Shown here: positions 27,205 through 36,737 of the stretch, piece after piece | Position numbering within the stretch: position 1 is the first letter of the stretch | How the letters are laid out: each line of letters starts with the position of its first letter | From: Peribacillus sp044761665 | GTDB taxonomy: Bacteria; Bacillota; Bacilli; Bacillales; DSM-1321 | DNA: 64,000 nucleotides | NCBI RefSeq assembly: GCF_044761665.1 | Contig: NZ_JBIWCW010000009.1 | Location: forward strand, 1 to 64,000 | Reading direction: 5' to 3' | Program-made: the position numbers and the translations under genes | Notes under the pieces: generated by a model | What the model saw: only the letters and a program-made list of their open reading frames with translations | Databases searched by the model: none | What the model was told of the DNA's origin: nothing

Positions 27205-27372
27205 ATGGAAGCAAACACTAAAAAGACGGTGTATAATTTCGCTAAATTGAAAGAACAAGCAAAAAAGATTGGTACGACACCTGCGGATAAAGTTGAAAGG
27301 CCAACTTACCATTCAGTCAAACTAACAACAAAAAGTCCTTCAGTAAAAAAAATACTATATGGCATAAAATAA
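27205..27372 (+). CDS. Small basic protein, 55 residues
   Basis: ATG 27205 follows AAGAGGTGAT at ideal spacing and the frame encodes MEANTKKTVYNFAKLKEQAKK, then IGTTPADKVERPTYHSVKLT to a TAA at 27372, next to a terminator. It is Lys/Thr-rich, without a membrane segment. It stands 45 bp after the membrane protein gene and is probably co-transcribed with it. Family not recognised; being short it is easily missed. Confidence 0.55.
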   Translation: MEANTKKTVYNFAKLKEQAKKIGTTPADKVERPTYHSVKLTTKSPSVKKILYGIK

Positions 27373-27374
27373 CA

Positions 27375-27408
27375 AATAACCCTATGGATTTCCTAGGGTT
27401 ATTTTCTT
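27375..27408. terminator. Bidirectional terminator
   Basis: AATAACCCTA and TAGGGTTATT form a 10-bp stem between the plus-strand small gene and the convergent minus-strand small gene, with TTCTTT on one side. Confidence 0.85.
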
Positions 27409-27650
27409 TGGAGATAAGAATCAAGATACCTCTCTAGTAAGGGGCTCCTCCCCATCCAATCACGTCCAGACCTTACATGGTATGGAGACCAACCAGGCAT
27501 CTTGGGTAAAGGTGTGCCAGCTGGTAAAGAACCTATTTTCGCGGCTTCTTTTAATAGTAATTCCTTATTATACTTTACCGTGTATAGACCTCCTCCCAAA
27601 AAACTCATTATTCGCTTTATATGTATGTATCTTGCCCTTTTTTTATTCAT
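27399..27650 (-). CDS. Small hypothetical protein, up to 83 residues
   Basis: The frame encodes a basic N-terminus (MNKKRARYIHIKRIMSFLGGGLY) and a conserved-looking core LLLKEAAKIGSLPAGTPLPKMPGWSPYHVRSGRDWMGRSPLL. The ATG at 27650 has no ribosome site; GGGAGGAGG lies inside the frame near 27597, so a later non-ATG start is possible. Family not recognised. Confidence 0.45.
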   Translation of the reverse strand: MNKKRARYIHIKRIMSFLGGGLYTVKYNKELLLKEAAKIGSLPAGTPLPKMPGWSPYHVRSGRDWMGRSPLLERYLDSYLQRK

Positions 27651-27734
27651 TTATTAATAAGAGATTGGGAATGTTCGTATTGATAAGAGGATTCCCTTTA
27701 AAGCATATCTCAATATGATTATTCTCCATATAAA

Positions 27735-28592
27735 TTATTTATCCGTTTGCTCGGTTGATTTGTATTGTTTCCTTAGATAGAGGATACTGTTTCCCATATC
27801 TTTTTCTTTTGTAGACTCCATTAAAACTTTCATATCGGGTTTTCTCTCTTTCACTAAAGAAAAAATCTTATTATAATCAAGCAACCCTTGACCTACAGGA
27901 ACCGTTTTTAACTCTCCGTCTTTAATGGTAAAGTCTTTAGCATGAATTATTACGATGCGGTCGCCTAATAAATCAAATGCTTCCTGGATGATCTGTTCTT
28001 GATTTATGTACGTTTCAACTGTAAGGAGATTTACAGGATCAAGGATGACTTGTAAATTTTGTGATGAAATGGTATCCAACAGTCTTTTCATGGTTTTTGA
28101 GGAGTATATAGGGTGATTGACCCCTGGTTCTATCCCGACTATTACATCGAATTTTTCTGCTTCATTGACTAAATCCCTGACACTGTTGACTACTGCCTGA
28201 AATGGTTCTTCGCGAAAATTCTCCTCTGTATACTTGATATCAGCATACACATTTCCTGTTTCTGTTCCGACAATCGTACATCCAAAATTTTTGGCAAAAT
28301 GGATATGTTCTTTAAAAAAATCCAATCCTTTATTACGTTCATTTAAATTAGGATGAATCATATTAATGTAGCAACCTAATACAGCGATTTCTACTTGATG
28401 CTGCTGAAAGGAGTTCCTTATAGAACGAGCCAAACCTGATGAAAGACTGCCAGGATTAATGTTCATGTCTTCAAATGATTTACGCAAGGCCAATTGTATA
28501 CAGGTAAATCCCTTTGCAGCAATAGCTTCAGAGAGTTCTGCCAATGGTCGTTTTTCCATATCATGTGCACGGACTCCTAGATTTAAGTTCAT
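27735..28592 (-). CDS. TIM-barrel sugar isomerase/epimerase, last gene of pectin locus
   Basis: The 285-residue protein is an AP-endonuclease-2-like TIM barrel (sugar phosphate isomerase/epimerase family). Metal-ligand candidates are Glu in VGIEPGVN, Asp in VILDPVNLL, His in IIHAKDF and Glu in VLMEST. It has LNLGVRAHDMEKRPLAELSEAI at the start. ATG 28592 follows AGGAGGAAAA, so the longer frame from 28643 is not used. It lies 75 bp after kduD and ends the pectin gene run. A role in interconverting a uronate or keto-sugar is inferred from this position only. Confidence 0.8.
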   Translation of the reverse strand: MNLNLGVRAHDMEKRPLAELSEAIAAKGFTCIQLALRKSFEDMNINPGSLSSGLARSIRNSFQQHQVEIAVLGCYINMIHPNLNERNKGLDFFKEHIHFAKNFGCTIVGTETGNVYADIKYTEENFREEPFQAVVNSVRDLVNEAEKFDVIVGIEPGVNHPIYSSKTMKRLLDTISSQNLQVILDPVNLLTVETYINQEQIIQEAFDLLGDRIVIIHAKDFTIKDGELKTVPVGQGLLDYNKIFSLVKERKPDMKVLMESTKEKDMGNSILYLRKQYKSTEQTDK

Positions 28593-28667
28593 ATATACTT
28601 TTCCTCCTTTTAAAAATGACCGTACATATAAAATGTACGGCACAAATAAATGAACGCAATCTATAGC

Positions 28668-29450
28668 CTATCTTGCCAACCAGCCTCCATCAATTGCTAA
28701 AATATGGCCATTCATATAGTCTGAAGCGTTGCTTGAAAGAAAAACTATTGCTCCCATGAGGTCAGATGGATACGCCCATCTACCAGCTGGAATACGTGAT
28801 AAAATTTCAGCATTTCTTTTTTCGTCCTCACGAATTGGCGCTGTATTGGCAGTAGCGATATAACCTGGAGCTATCGCGTTGATTTGTATATTATGATGAG
28901 CTAGTTCATTGGCGAATGCTTTGGTTAGCCCCGCAACGGCATGCTTACTTGCTGTATAAGGAGGAACGAATTTCCCACCTTGAAAAGACAGCATGGAGGC
29001 AATGTTAACGATTTTACCCCTTTTTTGTTCTACCATGATTTTAGCGGCTTCCTGGCTTAATAAATAAACTGCATTCAAATTGATATCCATGACAGCGTCC
29101 CAATCCTCTTCCTTGTATTCAAGTAATGGAGTCCGACGAATGGTTCCTGCATTGTTAACGAGGATATCTATCTTTCCATAAATAGAGACACATTTACTGA
29201 TGACTTCTTTGATAGAATCACGGTCGGTCAGATCTGTTTGGAAGAATTCCACTTGTCGTCCAGTTTCTTCAATCAGATTCTTCGTTTCATCGAATCGATT
29301 ATTGTGTGTAACGAGAAAAAGATCAGCTCCCGCCTTTGCCAAGGCAACCGCATATGCCTGACCTAAACCGGTATTTCCCCCCGTGACTATCGCAACCTTC
29401 CCATCTAGTCTAAAATAATCAGTCGAAAAGTTTCGTAAATCATTTAACAT
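28668..29450 (-). CDS. kduD: 2-deoxy-D-gluconate 3-dehydrogenase / DKII reductase
   Basis: The 260-residue SDR reduces 2,5-diketo-3-deoxygluconate to 2-keto-3-deoxygluconate with NADH in pectin breakdown. It shows TGGNTGLGQAYA near residue 24, TDLTD, NNAGTIRRTPLLEY (typical KduD block), catalytic Ser in NIASMLSFQGG, YTASKHAV near residue 162 and NAIAPGYIATANTAP, which closely fits KduD. It lies 27 bp downstream of kduI in the same direction, as expected for consecutive pathway steps. Confidence 0.93.
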   Translation of the reverse strand: MLNDLRNFSTDYFRLDGKVAIVTGGNTGLGQAYAVALAKAGADLFLVTHNNRFDETKNLIEETGRQVEFFQTDLTDRDSIKEVISKCVSIYGKIDILVNNAGTIRRTPLLEYKEEDWDAVMDINLNAVYLLSQEAAKIMVEQKRGKIVNIASMLSFQGGKFVPPYTASKHAVAGLTKAFANELAHHNIQINAIAPGYIATANTAPIREDEKRNAEILSRIPAGRWAYPSDLMGAIVFLSSNASDYMNGHILAIDGGWLAR

Positions 29451-29477
29451 GTCAAATCCCCCTATATTTGATTGATT

Positions 29478-30308
29478 TTAGCGTAATTCTTCCATTTTCA
29501 CATGGTCCATATCATCGTAAGTAATATTTTCCCCACACATTCCCCAAATGAATGTATAGTTGCTTGTAGCTGTTCCTGTATGAATGGACCAACTTGGTGA
29601 AATTACTGCATCCTCATTCTTCAAGATAAGATGTCTTGTTTCATCGGGCTTACCCATAAAGTGAAAGGCACGAGTGTCCTTGTCCATATCAAAATACAGA
29701 TACACTTCCATCCGTCTTTCGTGAGTATGGCAAGGCATCGTATTCCATACGCTACCGGGAGCAAGCATAGTTAGCCCCATTTGTAGCTGGCAGCTCTCAC
29801 AAGTATTTGGGTGGACATATTGGTATATTTTGCGTTCGTTTAATGTAGAAGGATCACCTGTAACAATGGGATCAATCTTCTCGATATCAATCTTCACTGT
29901 AGGATACGTGTGATGTGCTGGTGTTGAATTAATATAAAATTTTGCGGGATTAGATGGATCCTTGGAGTGAAACCACACTTCTTTTGTTCCTTTCCCTACA
30001 TAAAGTCCATCTCTTTTGTCCATGAGGTACTCTTCTCCATCAAGCGTAATTGAACCAGCCCCGCCAATATTAATAATGCCTAATTCCCGGCGTTCGAGAA
30101 AGTAAGAGACTCCCAATTGTTTATCTAGTTGAATCGTTAATTCTTGCTCTATAGGTGTCACTCCACCAAAAATCATTCGATCCACATGGGTATAGGTCAG
30201 ATTCACTTTCCCTGGTTCAAATAAACTTTCGACAAGAAATTCTTTTCTTAATTGATTGGTAGTATATGTCTTCATATCTTCGGGATGATGCGCATAACGA
30301 GTTTCCAT
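29478..30308 (-). CDS. kduI: 5-keto-4-deoxyuronate isomerase
   Basis: The 276-residue cupin-type zinc isomerase converts 4-deoxy-L-threo-5-hexosulose uronate to 2,5-diketo-3-deoxygluconate. Length and sequence match the family (E. coli 278): METRYAHHPEDMKTYTTNQLRKEFLVE at the start, GGAGSITLDGE, MPCHTHERRMEVYLYFDM with the two metal His and Glu near residue 197, and WSIHTGTATSNYTFIWGMCGEN with a further His at about 244. It is followed by kduD. Confidence 0.95.
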   Translation of the reverse strand: METRYAHHPEDMKTYTTNQLRKEFLVESLFEPGKVNLTYTHVDRMIFGGVTPIEQELTIQLDKQLGVSYFLERRELGIINIGGAGSITLDGEEYLMDKRDGLYVGKGTKEVWFHSKDPSNPAKFYINSTPAHHTYPTVKIDIEKIDPIVTGDPSTLNERKIYQYVHPNTCESCQLQMGLTMLAPGSVWNTMPCHTHERRMEVYLYFDMDKDTRAFHFMGKPDETRHLILKNEDAVISPSWSIHTGTATSNYTFIWGMCGENITYDDMDHVKMEELR

Positions 30309-30407
30309 GTATATCTCTCCTTAAAATTAGTGTTTTTTTAAATGGATAACAAAACCCGGCATAATCATTTTGACCCTACGTCTTGTGACCACTATGATAG
30401 TTTATTT

Positions 30408-31985
30408 TCATGTAAGCTTCCTATATTCAGCTGGTGTATGCCCAGTATATTTCTTAAAGCAACTGCTGAAATAGCGTGGATTCGAATACCCTATCTTTTC
30501 AGATATCTCATACGTTTTTAAATCTGTTTCTCTAAATAATTGCATCGCCGCTTTCATTCTTGTCTCCATTACACATTCACTAAAATTAAATCCTTTTTTT
30601 GCTTTAAAGAGACTGCTCAAATAAGCGGGGCTTACATGCACTTCAGCTGCAACCTTCTGAAGTGATAAATCCTCCAAAAAATATTTTTCTCTAATACAAA
30701 CAATAGCTTTATCAACAATTGTTTCTTTTAGATTCATATTTTGAAAGCGTACATAATCGGCAAGATTTACTGCTAACTCCTCCATACATTCAAATAACTC
30801 TTCGATCGTTTGCAACGTGATTATCTTTTTTTGAGTATCGATGAATTTTTTTTTACCCCACTCGTGTTCCCACTTACTGAAATCTCGAAATAACAAACTA
30901 TTAATCCGTAACATAAGTAATGATATTTCCTCTAGAGATAGTTTGTTTACTTGTAAAACGAAACTTCGCATTTTATCAAATTGATCTTTGACTTTTCCAG
31001 ATAGACCTAAATGAATGGTTTGTACGAGCTCATCTTCAAAATGTCGATAATCAATTAATTCTTTAATGGAAGACAACTGAATATCATCAATAGAATAGGT
31101 TGTATTCTTCCCCATTCTGAACCGCTGATCCATGGCCAATTGTGCTTCTACTAATGAGTGATTAAGGTCATATATATGCTGAGTTCGCTTACCTATGGTA
31201 ATGGTTACTGTAGTCTGTCCACTTGCATGAACAAGTGTCACTAACTCCTCCGAAAAAGTCTTAATTAATAGTTCCGCTTCCAAGGAAGAATTTGCTTCCA
31301 ATCCTGTTAGAAGATAAACATCTTCTTTATCTCCATATAAAGCTTCATGTTTAATTGAAAGCGTGTCTAACAGTTGCCTAGAAAGGTTCATTAGTTCATT
31401 TTTTGCAAACATTCTCTTATTTTCCGTATCATATAGACTATCCAAACGAACTAAGAGAGCATAATAATACCCATTGGGCGAAGGTTGAATGAGGTGATTG
31501 AATTTTCTATTAATTCCTTCGTCAGATATTTTATTCAAGCACCACTTATCAAGAAATAATTGATGCTGATATGGAATTGTTTTTTCTATGAGCTTTTCTT
31601 TTTGATTTTCTTCTTCCCATTCCTTGCGTGCTGCATTCAACTTTTCAAGTAAATGATCCGTTTCCACGGGTTTTAATAGATAATCAAATGCCTTCACTTT
31701 AATAGCTTCATGGGCATATTTAAAATCCTCATAACCAGTTAGTAAGATAATCTTAGTATTCCAGTTTTTCTTTTTAACCATATTTGCCATTTCCAAACCA
31801 TCCATAAATGGCATTTTAATGTCTGATACAACAATATGTGGCCGCTCTCTTTCAATTAAAGCGAGTCCTTCTTCTCCATCATTTGCTTCACCGACAAATA
31901 AAAAACCATATTCTTCCCAAGGAATGACACTTTTTAGACCACGTCGGATAATGCGATCATCGTCAACAATAGCTACCTTACACAA
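30408..31985 (-). CDS. AraC-type response regulator (YesN-like)
   Basis: The 525-residue regulator has an N-terminal receiver domain (acidic VDDDRII at 6-12, phospho-acceptor Asp in VVSDIKMPFMDG near residue 55, Lys in YLLKPVE near 105), a middle region of about 280 residues, and a C-terminal AraC/XylS pair of helix-turn-helix units (LSLQKVAAEVHVSPAYLSSLFKAKKG and YEISEKIGYSNPRYFSSCFKKYTGHTPAEYR). The start TTG 31985 follows GGAGGG. It begins 2 bp after the kinase stop, so the two are translationally linked. It probably activates the pectin genes around it. Confidence 0.9.
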   Translation of the reverse strand: MCKVAIVDDDRIIRRGLKSVIPWEEYGFLFVGEANDGEEGLALIERERPHIVVSDIKMPFMDGLEMANMVKKKNWNTKIILLTGYEDFKYAHEAIKVKAFDYLLKPVETDHLLEKLNAARKEWEEENQKEKLIEKTIPYQHQLFLDKWCLNKISDEGINRKFNHLIQPSPNGYYYALLVRLDSLYDTENKRMFAKNELMNLSRQLLDTLSIKHEALYGDKEDVYLLTGLEANSSLEAELLIKTFSEELVTLVHASGQTTVTITIGKRTQHIYDLNHSLVEAQLAMDQRFRMGKNTTYSIDDIQLSSIKELIDYRHFEDELVQTIHLGLSGKVKDQFDKMRSFVLQVNKLSLEEISLLMLRINSLLFRDFSKWEHEWGKKKFIDTQKKIITLQTIEELFECMEELAVNLADYVRFQNMNLKETIVDKAIVCIREKYFLEDLSLQKVAAEVHVSPAYLSSLFKAKKGFNFSECVMETRMKAAMQLFRETDLKTYEISEKIGYSNPRYFSSCFKKYTGHTPAEYRKLT

Positions 31986-31987
31986 AG

Positions 31988-33784
31988 TTATCCCTCCTTC
32001 GTTTTTGGGAAAATAACTGTTATCCGTGTTCCGACATGTTCCGTACTTTCAATCTGAATTCCGTAGGGGTCCCCAAAGTGTAATCGGATTCTTTCGTGAA
32101 CACTACGTAAGCCAATACCAATGGTTGAATCGTGGGTTCTATTTTTCAGTTCTCTCCGTATTTCCTGCAACCTTTCTTCACTCATGCCGACTCCATTATC
32201 TATCACTTCAAGGTAAATTAAATCTCCTTTTTCTTTGGACTTTACAATAATTCGCCCTTTGTCCCTCGTCTGTTTCACTCCGTGATAAATAGCATTTTCT
32301 ATTAAAGGTTGTAGAGTCAATTTTATAATTTGATAGGAAGTGATTGATTCCTCTATTTGTATCAGATATTCAAAATTGTCTCCATAACGCATTTCTTGGA
32401 TAAAGAGATAATTTCGAATATGGGTGAATTCCTCTTCTAAACTGATGATTTCTTTTCCTTTACTAATACTAATGCGGAAGAAATTCGAAAGCGCTGTAAT
32501 CATATCACTAGCATCCTTATTTAAGCCCATGTCGCTTAATCCTTTAATAGAAAAGAGCGTGTTATATAAAAAGTGCGGGTTAATTTGAGAATGAAGGACA
32601 GCAAATTCAAGTTGTCTCCTATCTTCTTGTTCAAGTCTAATCTGTTCAAGGAGGGAGTGAATACGAATCATCATTTCTTCCATTGCTTTATTCAACATGG
32701 TAATCTCTTTTGGTCCACCTTGATTATATGTAAGAGATAGGTTATTTTCATTGATAAGTTTACTTTGTCTCACTAAATCCGAGACCGGGTTTGATATATA
32801 TCTTGCTAAGAAGTTAGCAATGATAATAGAAAGGATGGCCAAGATCAAAATGACGGCAATGGTGACATATTTAATGTAAGTAGCTTTTTTAACAATTTCA
32901 TCTGTTGCGACGATAGCAGCTATTCTCCATTTGTTGGTCCCAATCGTGTCGTATATAACCATCATTTTCTTTCCGTTCGGATTTACAAACTCATACATTC
33001 CCTTCGCTGGCTTTAAGTGTTGCAGGTGGGCCAATTGCTCTTCATTCAGTTTGTATCCATCTGGAGCATCCTTTGAATTGAGTTCTCCGTCAGGACTTAC
33101 AAGGGCAATATAGCCATGCCCGCCTATCAGTGATGAATCAATTACCTTTTCGAAAAAATCATTCCGGAGGTTAAAAATCAGTACGCCATTAGCTTTAGAA
33201 TCATCATGACCAATAACCTTCAACACACTGATAACCTGTGATTTACTTTTGAATATAGAATCTTCGTGGGAGTTAAGCCAATAGAAGCCTTCATTGCTTC
33301 GCATTGGTTGTTTCATGTAAGCCTGATAAGGGAATTCACCTGGTTTCAAAGAATATTCGCTTTGATACATCACAAAATTACCATCGTTAATATTTACGAA
33401 TATAGAATCTATATTGGAATTATAATTCATATAGATTGCCTTTAATAATTGGCTTATATTAATATAATCCTCAGCGTCCGCTTCGTTCTCTTCCATTCTT
33501 ACTATCGAAAGGAGCCGAGGATCATTGGATAAGGCAACCAATTGTTCGAAGGAGTTGGATAGGACGTTTTCAATATAGCCCTTTGTTTGAAATAGCGTAT
33601 CATTAATATTATTATGTGCATTTTCTTCCAACTGACTAATAGCCAACCGATAGGATAGGAAACCGGTCAAAGCAATCATAATAATCATGACAGGTAGAAA
33701 TAAAGATAGGATGGTCGCTTTTAAAGAAAATAGGAAATAGGTTTTAATAATAATATTTATACTTCTTTTAATTTTCTCCCACAT
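31988..33784 (-). CDS. Sensor histidine kinase (YesM-like)
   Basis: The 598-residue kinase has a membrane segment at about residues 24-46, an extracellular sensor domain of Cache type (about 47-300), a second segment at about 302-325, a HAMP linker, and the His_kinase (LytS/YesM) domain with HSQINPHFLYNTLFSIKG near residue 395 (phospho-acceptor His) and an ATPase part with NAIYHG, DNGVGM and GIGLRSVHERI. YesM-type kinases sense sugars or binding proteins outside the cell. The position between pectate lyase and its regulator suggests it senses pectin oligomers. Confidence 0.9.
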   Translation of the reverse strand: MWEKIKRSINIIIKTYFLFSLKATILSLFLPVMIIMIALTGFLSYRLAISQLEENAHNNINDTLFQTKGYIENVLSNSFEQLVALSNDPRLLSIVRMEENEADAEDYINISQLLKAIYMNYNSNIDSIFVNINDGNFVMYQSEYSLKPGEFPYQAYMKQPMRSNEGFYWLNSHEDSIFKSKSQVISVLKVIGHDDSKANGVLIFNLRNDFFEKVIDSSLIGGHGYIALVSPDGELNSKDAPDGYKLNEEQLAHLQHLKPAKGMYEFVNPNGKKMMVIYDTIGTNKWRIAAIVATDEIVKKATYIKYVTIAVILILAILSIIIANFLARYISNPVSDLVRQSKLINENNLSLTYNQGGPKEITMLNKAMEEMMIRIHSLLEQIRLEQEDRRQLEFAVLHSQINPHFLYNTLFSIKGLSDMGLNKDASDMITALSNFFRISISKGKEIISLEEEFTHIRNYLFIQEMRYGDNFEYLIQIEESITSYQIIKLTLQPLIENAIYHGVKQTRDKGRIIVKSKEKGDLIYLEVIDNGVGMSEERLQEIRRELKNRTHDSTIGIGLRSVHERIRLHFGDPYGIQIESTEHVGTRITVIFPKTKEG

Positions 33785-33940
33785 ATAAGTACCAGGATTT
33801 ATTTAACTTTTTTATCCTTACCTTCCATAAAATGATGAATTTAATCATTTTAAAGATATCGAATTCATTACCTATAATATATAGTGCTATATGCTCATTT
33901 CCTCATTTCTTATTTCCTGAATTTATGAATACTTAAGATC

Positions 33941-35257
33941 CTACTTGCCGGCTCCAGCTTTTAATTGGACTTGGATCGGAACAGATAGTACTGGATGAAT
34001 CTTTGTGTGATAGAGGGGTTTCCAATTGACGTCTTCATCTAATTGAACCGAATTGACCTTGTTGAAGGCTTTTACTAAATCAACTTTTTGAATCAAATGC
34101 TTTCTTTGTACAATGGAACCATTTTCATAAATGGAAGTACCCTTCCAGTCCTTGAGAATCTTTGCTGGATCAATCATGGCATCAAATTTGAAATAATTAT
34201 TTTCAGCATAGATTTTCGACTCTTTTCCAAGACCAAGTGCATACTCGAATGGATATTCAGAAAGATTGTCAAATTCATAAAGGTTGTTATATACATGCAC
34301 CTCTCCATATCGAACCCTAGGTAATCTTTGAGTCACGTTTTTATAATGGTTATGGTGAATTGTGACCTTCAATGCATCACGATCTGATGTTTTGCTATCA
34401 CTAGAACCAATTAAGGACACCTTATCATGATCTTCAAATCGATTATAGGAGGCGGTAATATAATTCGCTCCATTAGTGACATCGAGTAACCCATCATGCT
34501 GTTGGAATGTTCTCCCGAAATACTTTCCTGAGTCCGTATCAAGATATCTTCCATCATGAAAAGTGTTTTGGTTTATCCAGATATGATGCGCGCCATTTGT
34601 TATTGCAATATTGTCATATTCCGAATTCCATTCCCCATATTCTCCGTCAGTTGGATCCCATTGTGGAAAAAAATCGATAGGTGCTTCGAACGTAATATTT
34701 TGAATGATAATATTTTTTACAGAATCCAATAATAAGCTACCGCCCCTGATTTCAGCTTTTTTCCCCATTCCGATAATAGAGGTGTTAGAGCCAATATTAA
34801 TGACGATTTCTTTCTGTTGATTTTTTTGAGAACGTGCTCTTGCTTCTTCAACAGGGCCGCTGACTTCATTTTCATATCCCCAACGGTCTGGATTATAAGT
34901 ATCTAAATAGGTTTCAAAATCATAATGTGGTTCAGCATAATATTCAGCTTCAACAGGTTGATTATTATCATCTACATTTAAGTCAATGAGACCTTTTACG
35001 TATATGATTTTTGGTCTATCATTTGTTCCGTTTTGTACATTATCACCACCAAGAGCGCCAATTAGTTCTTTTTTGCTCTTCACAACATAGATATCGTCAG
35101 GTGTAGCCAAAGACCCGCCATTTGTACCTTCACCCTGGGAAGCCCATCCATCATTAGTGGGAAGTACTTTCTTTCCTGTAGTGGCTTCTGCGTCAATAGT
35201 GGACCAACTGAATATAAGTAAAAACATTATGAAACTAGCGAAATCCCTTCTTTTCAC
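33941..35257 (-). CDS. Secreted pectate lyase (PL1)
   Basis: The 438-residue enzyme cleaves polygalacturonate by beta-elimination outside the cell, with calcium. A signal peptide covers about residues 1-25 (FASFIMFLLIFSW, cleavage after DAEA). The PL1 right-handed beta-helix follows: TSIIGMGKKAEIRGG, HHIWINQNTFHDGRYLDTDSGKYFGRTFQQHDGLLDVTNGANYITASYNRFEDHDK (calcium Asp residues) and THHNHYKN/TQRLPRVRYGEVHVYNNLY with the catalytic RxPxxR type motif near residue 325. Start GTG 35257 follows AAGAGGTG. It is the only obviously exported lyase of the cluster. Confidence 0.92.
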   Translation of the reverse strand: MKRRDFASFIMFLLIFSWSTIDAEATTGKKVLPTNDGWASQGEGTNGGSLATPDDIYVVKSKKELIGALGGDNVQNGTNDRPKIIYVKGLIDLNVDDNNQPVEAEYYAEPHYDFETYLDTYNPDRWGYENEVSGPVEEARARSQKNQQKEIVINIGSNTSIIGMGKKAEIRGGSLLLDSVKNIIIQNITFEAPIDFFPQWDPTDGEYGEWNSEYDNIAITNGAHHIWINQNTFHDGRYLDTDSGKYFGRTFQQHDGLLDVTNGANYITASYNRFEDHDKVSLIGSSDSKTSDRDALKVTIHHNHYKNVTQRLPRVRYGEVHVYNNLYEFDNLSEYPFEYALGLGKESKIYAENNYFKFDAMIDPAKILKDWKGTSIYENGSIVQRKHLIQKVDLVKAFNKVNSVQLDEDVNWKPLYHTKIHPVLSVPIQVQLKAGAGK

Positions 35258-35286
35258 GACAACACCTCTTGTCTAAAAAATGGATA

Positions 35287-36393
35287 CTACCTTCCTAACA
35301 TGTCCGATAAAGCTACACTAGCTAGAATAAACGCTCCCACTCCATGAAGGTCATTTTCTGAAACGGGTCGAGATACATAATAATCATAAACACCTGCGGA
35401 GGTTCCGATACAGATTCCTTTCATAATCAGTGAATCGTCAGGGAGTTCAATCATATGTTTGAGCAAACCTTGATAGCCTTTTTTTGCAATATCTTGATAG
35501 TTAGAATCCACATAGTTTTTTTCCACTGCTCGAGCAATTGTATAAATGAAAAGGCTTGAACAGGAGGATTCCAGCCAGTTGTCTTCCCGATCACCTTTAT
35601 CTACAATTTGATACCACAGGCCCGTTTCTTTATCTTGAAAGTCCGTATATGCTTGGATGACACTCTGTAGTGAAGTGAGCAACTCATCTCTGGATGAATG
35701 GTTTTTCGGAAGAATATCTAGTAAATCAATAAGTGCAGTCCCATACCACCCGACAGACCGGCCCCATATCTCTGGTGAACAACCCGTTTCTTTATTTGCC
35801 CATAACATGGTACGAGTTTCATCCCAGGCATGATAAAGGAGTCCAGTGACTTCATCCTTCATATATTCCCTCATCAACTTTTCTTGGTACACGACCATAT
35901 CCACCAGATCCGGCTGGTTGAATGCTTGGTCATACATTAAAGCGAAAGGGCCGCCCATAAATAAACCATCCAACCACATTTGATAAGGATACTTATCCTT
36001 GTGCCAAAAGCCTCCTTGCTTCGTCTTATTCAATGTGGAATACAAATTCTTCAGTTTCATAGCGGCCGTTTTATACCGCTCATCCCCAGTTTCTTTATAT
36101 AACGGAAATAGTAATATCCCTGCCTGAATGGAGTCTAATTCATCTCTTGCAAATAGAAAATTCCCTTGTTCATCTACTAAAAGGTCAACATACGCTTTCA
36201 TATAATCATAATATTCTTGTTTCCCCGACCACTCCCAGACACGCAGAACACCGTATAGAAAAACCCCTTGATGGTAATGCCATTCATTTGCTGGCGGTAA
36301 TTGATCTGGTGTATATGTTTTCATAAGCGTTTTACAAGCTTTTTCCGCGATCTCAAGAATTGCTTGGGAAGATAAAGATTCTATTTGATTCAT
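35287..36393 (-). CDS. Unsaturated glycuronyl hydrolase (GH88/GH105, YteR/YesR-like)
   Basis: The 368-residue alpha6/alpha6-barrel hydrolase removes the unsaturated galacturonyl residue made by lyases from rhamnogalacturonan or pectin oligomers. Typical blocks are WHYHQGVFLYGVLRVWEWSG, GFWHKDKYPYQMWLDGLFMGGPF (catalytic Asp near residue 143), HAWDETRTMLWANKETGCSPEIWGRSVGWYG and LESSCSSLFIYTIARAV. No signal peptide is present, so it acts on imported oligomers. ATG 36393 follows GAGGAGAA; pectate lyase begins 29 bp after its stop. Confidence 0.92.
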   Translation of the reverse strand: MNQIESLSSQAILEIAEKACKTLMKTYTPDQLPPANEWHYHQGVFLYGVLRVWEWSGKQEYYDYMKAYVDLLVDEQGNFLFARDELDSIQAGILLFPLYKETGDERYKTAAMKLKNLYSTLNKTKQGGFWHKDKYPYQMWLDGLFMGGPFALMYDQAFNQPDLVDMVVYQEKLMREYMKDEVTGLLYHAWDETRTMLWANKETGCSPEIWGRSVGWYGTALIDLLDILPKNHSSRDELLTSLQSVIQAYTDFQDKETGLWYQIVDKGDREDNWLESSCSSLFIYTIARAVEKNYVDSNYQDIAKKGYQGLLKHMIELPDDSLIMKGICIGTSAGVYDYYVSRPVSENDLHGVGAFILASVALSDMLGR

Positions 36394-36407
36394 AATGTTC
36401 TCCTCTT

Positions 36408-36737
36408 CTAATTATTTAGAAAATCTTCACGTTGTGGTGTGAAAATATCTAGAATGATTGATTGATCTTCTAGTGCAACGACTCCATGAGGAATATCAGG
36501 AGGAATATACACGCTATCACCTATATGGATCACTTGTTTTATGCCATTCAGATTAAATTCAAAACTGCCTGAAACGATATAGCTTACCTGTTCATGCGGA
36601 TGGGAATGGACTTCCCCAACAGCCCCTTTTTGAAAACAAACTTCCGTCATCATCAGGGAACCCCCAGCTGCAAGTAATTTTCTATTTATTCCATTTCCAG
36701 CTTGAACCGGTAGAACAAATTGGTTCTTCACAAACAT
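36408..36737 (-). CDS. kdgF: KdgF-like cupin, unsaturated uronate linearisation
   Basis: The 109-residue single cupin has metal ligands in VHSHPHEQVSYIVSGSFEF (His, His, Gln near residues 40-48) and a later His in PPDIPHGVVALE. This matches KdgF, which opens 4,5-unsaturated galacturonate to the linear keto form in pectin breakdown. Its ATG directly follows the TAA of oligogalacturonate lyase, with GGGAGG inside the lyase's last codons, so translation is coupled. The substrate is inferred from family and pathway position. Confidence 0.85.
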   Translation of the reverse strand: MFVKNQFVLPVQAGNGINRKLLAAGGSLMMTEVCFQKGAVGEVHSHPHEQVSYIVSGSFEFNLNGIKQVIHIGDSVYIPPDIPHGVVALEDQSIILDIFTPQREDFLNN

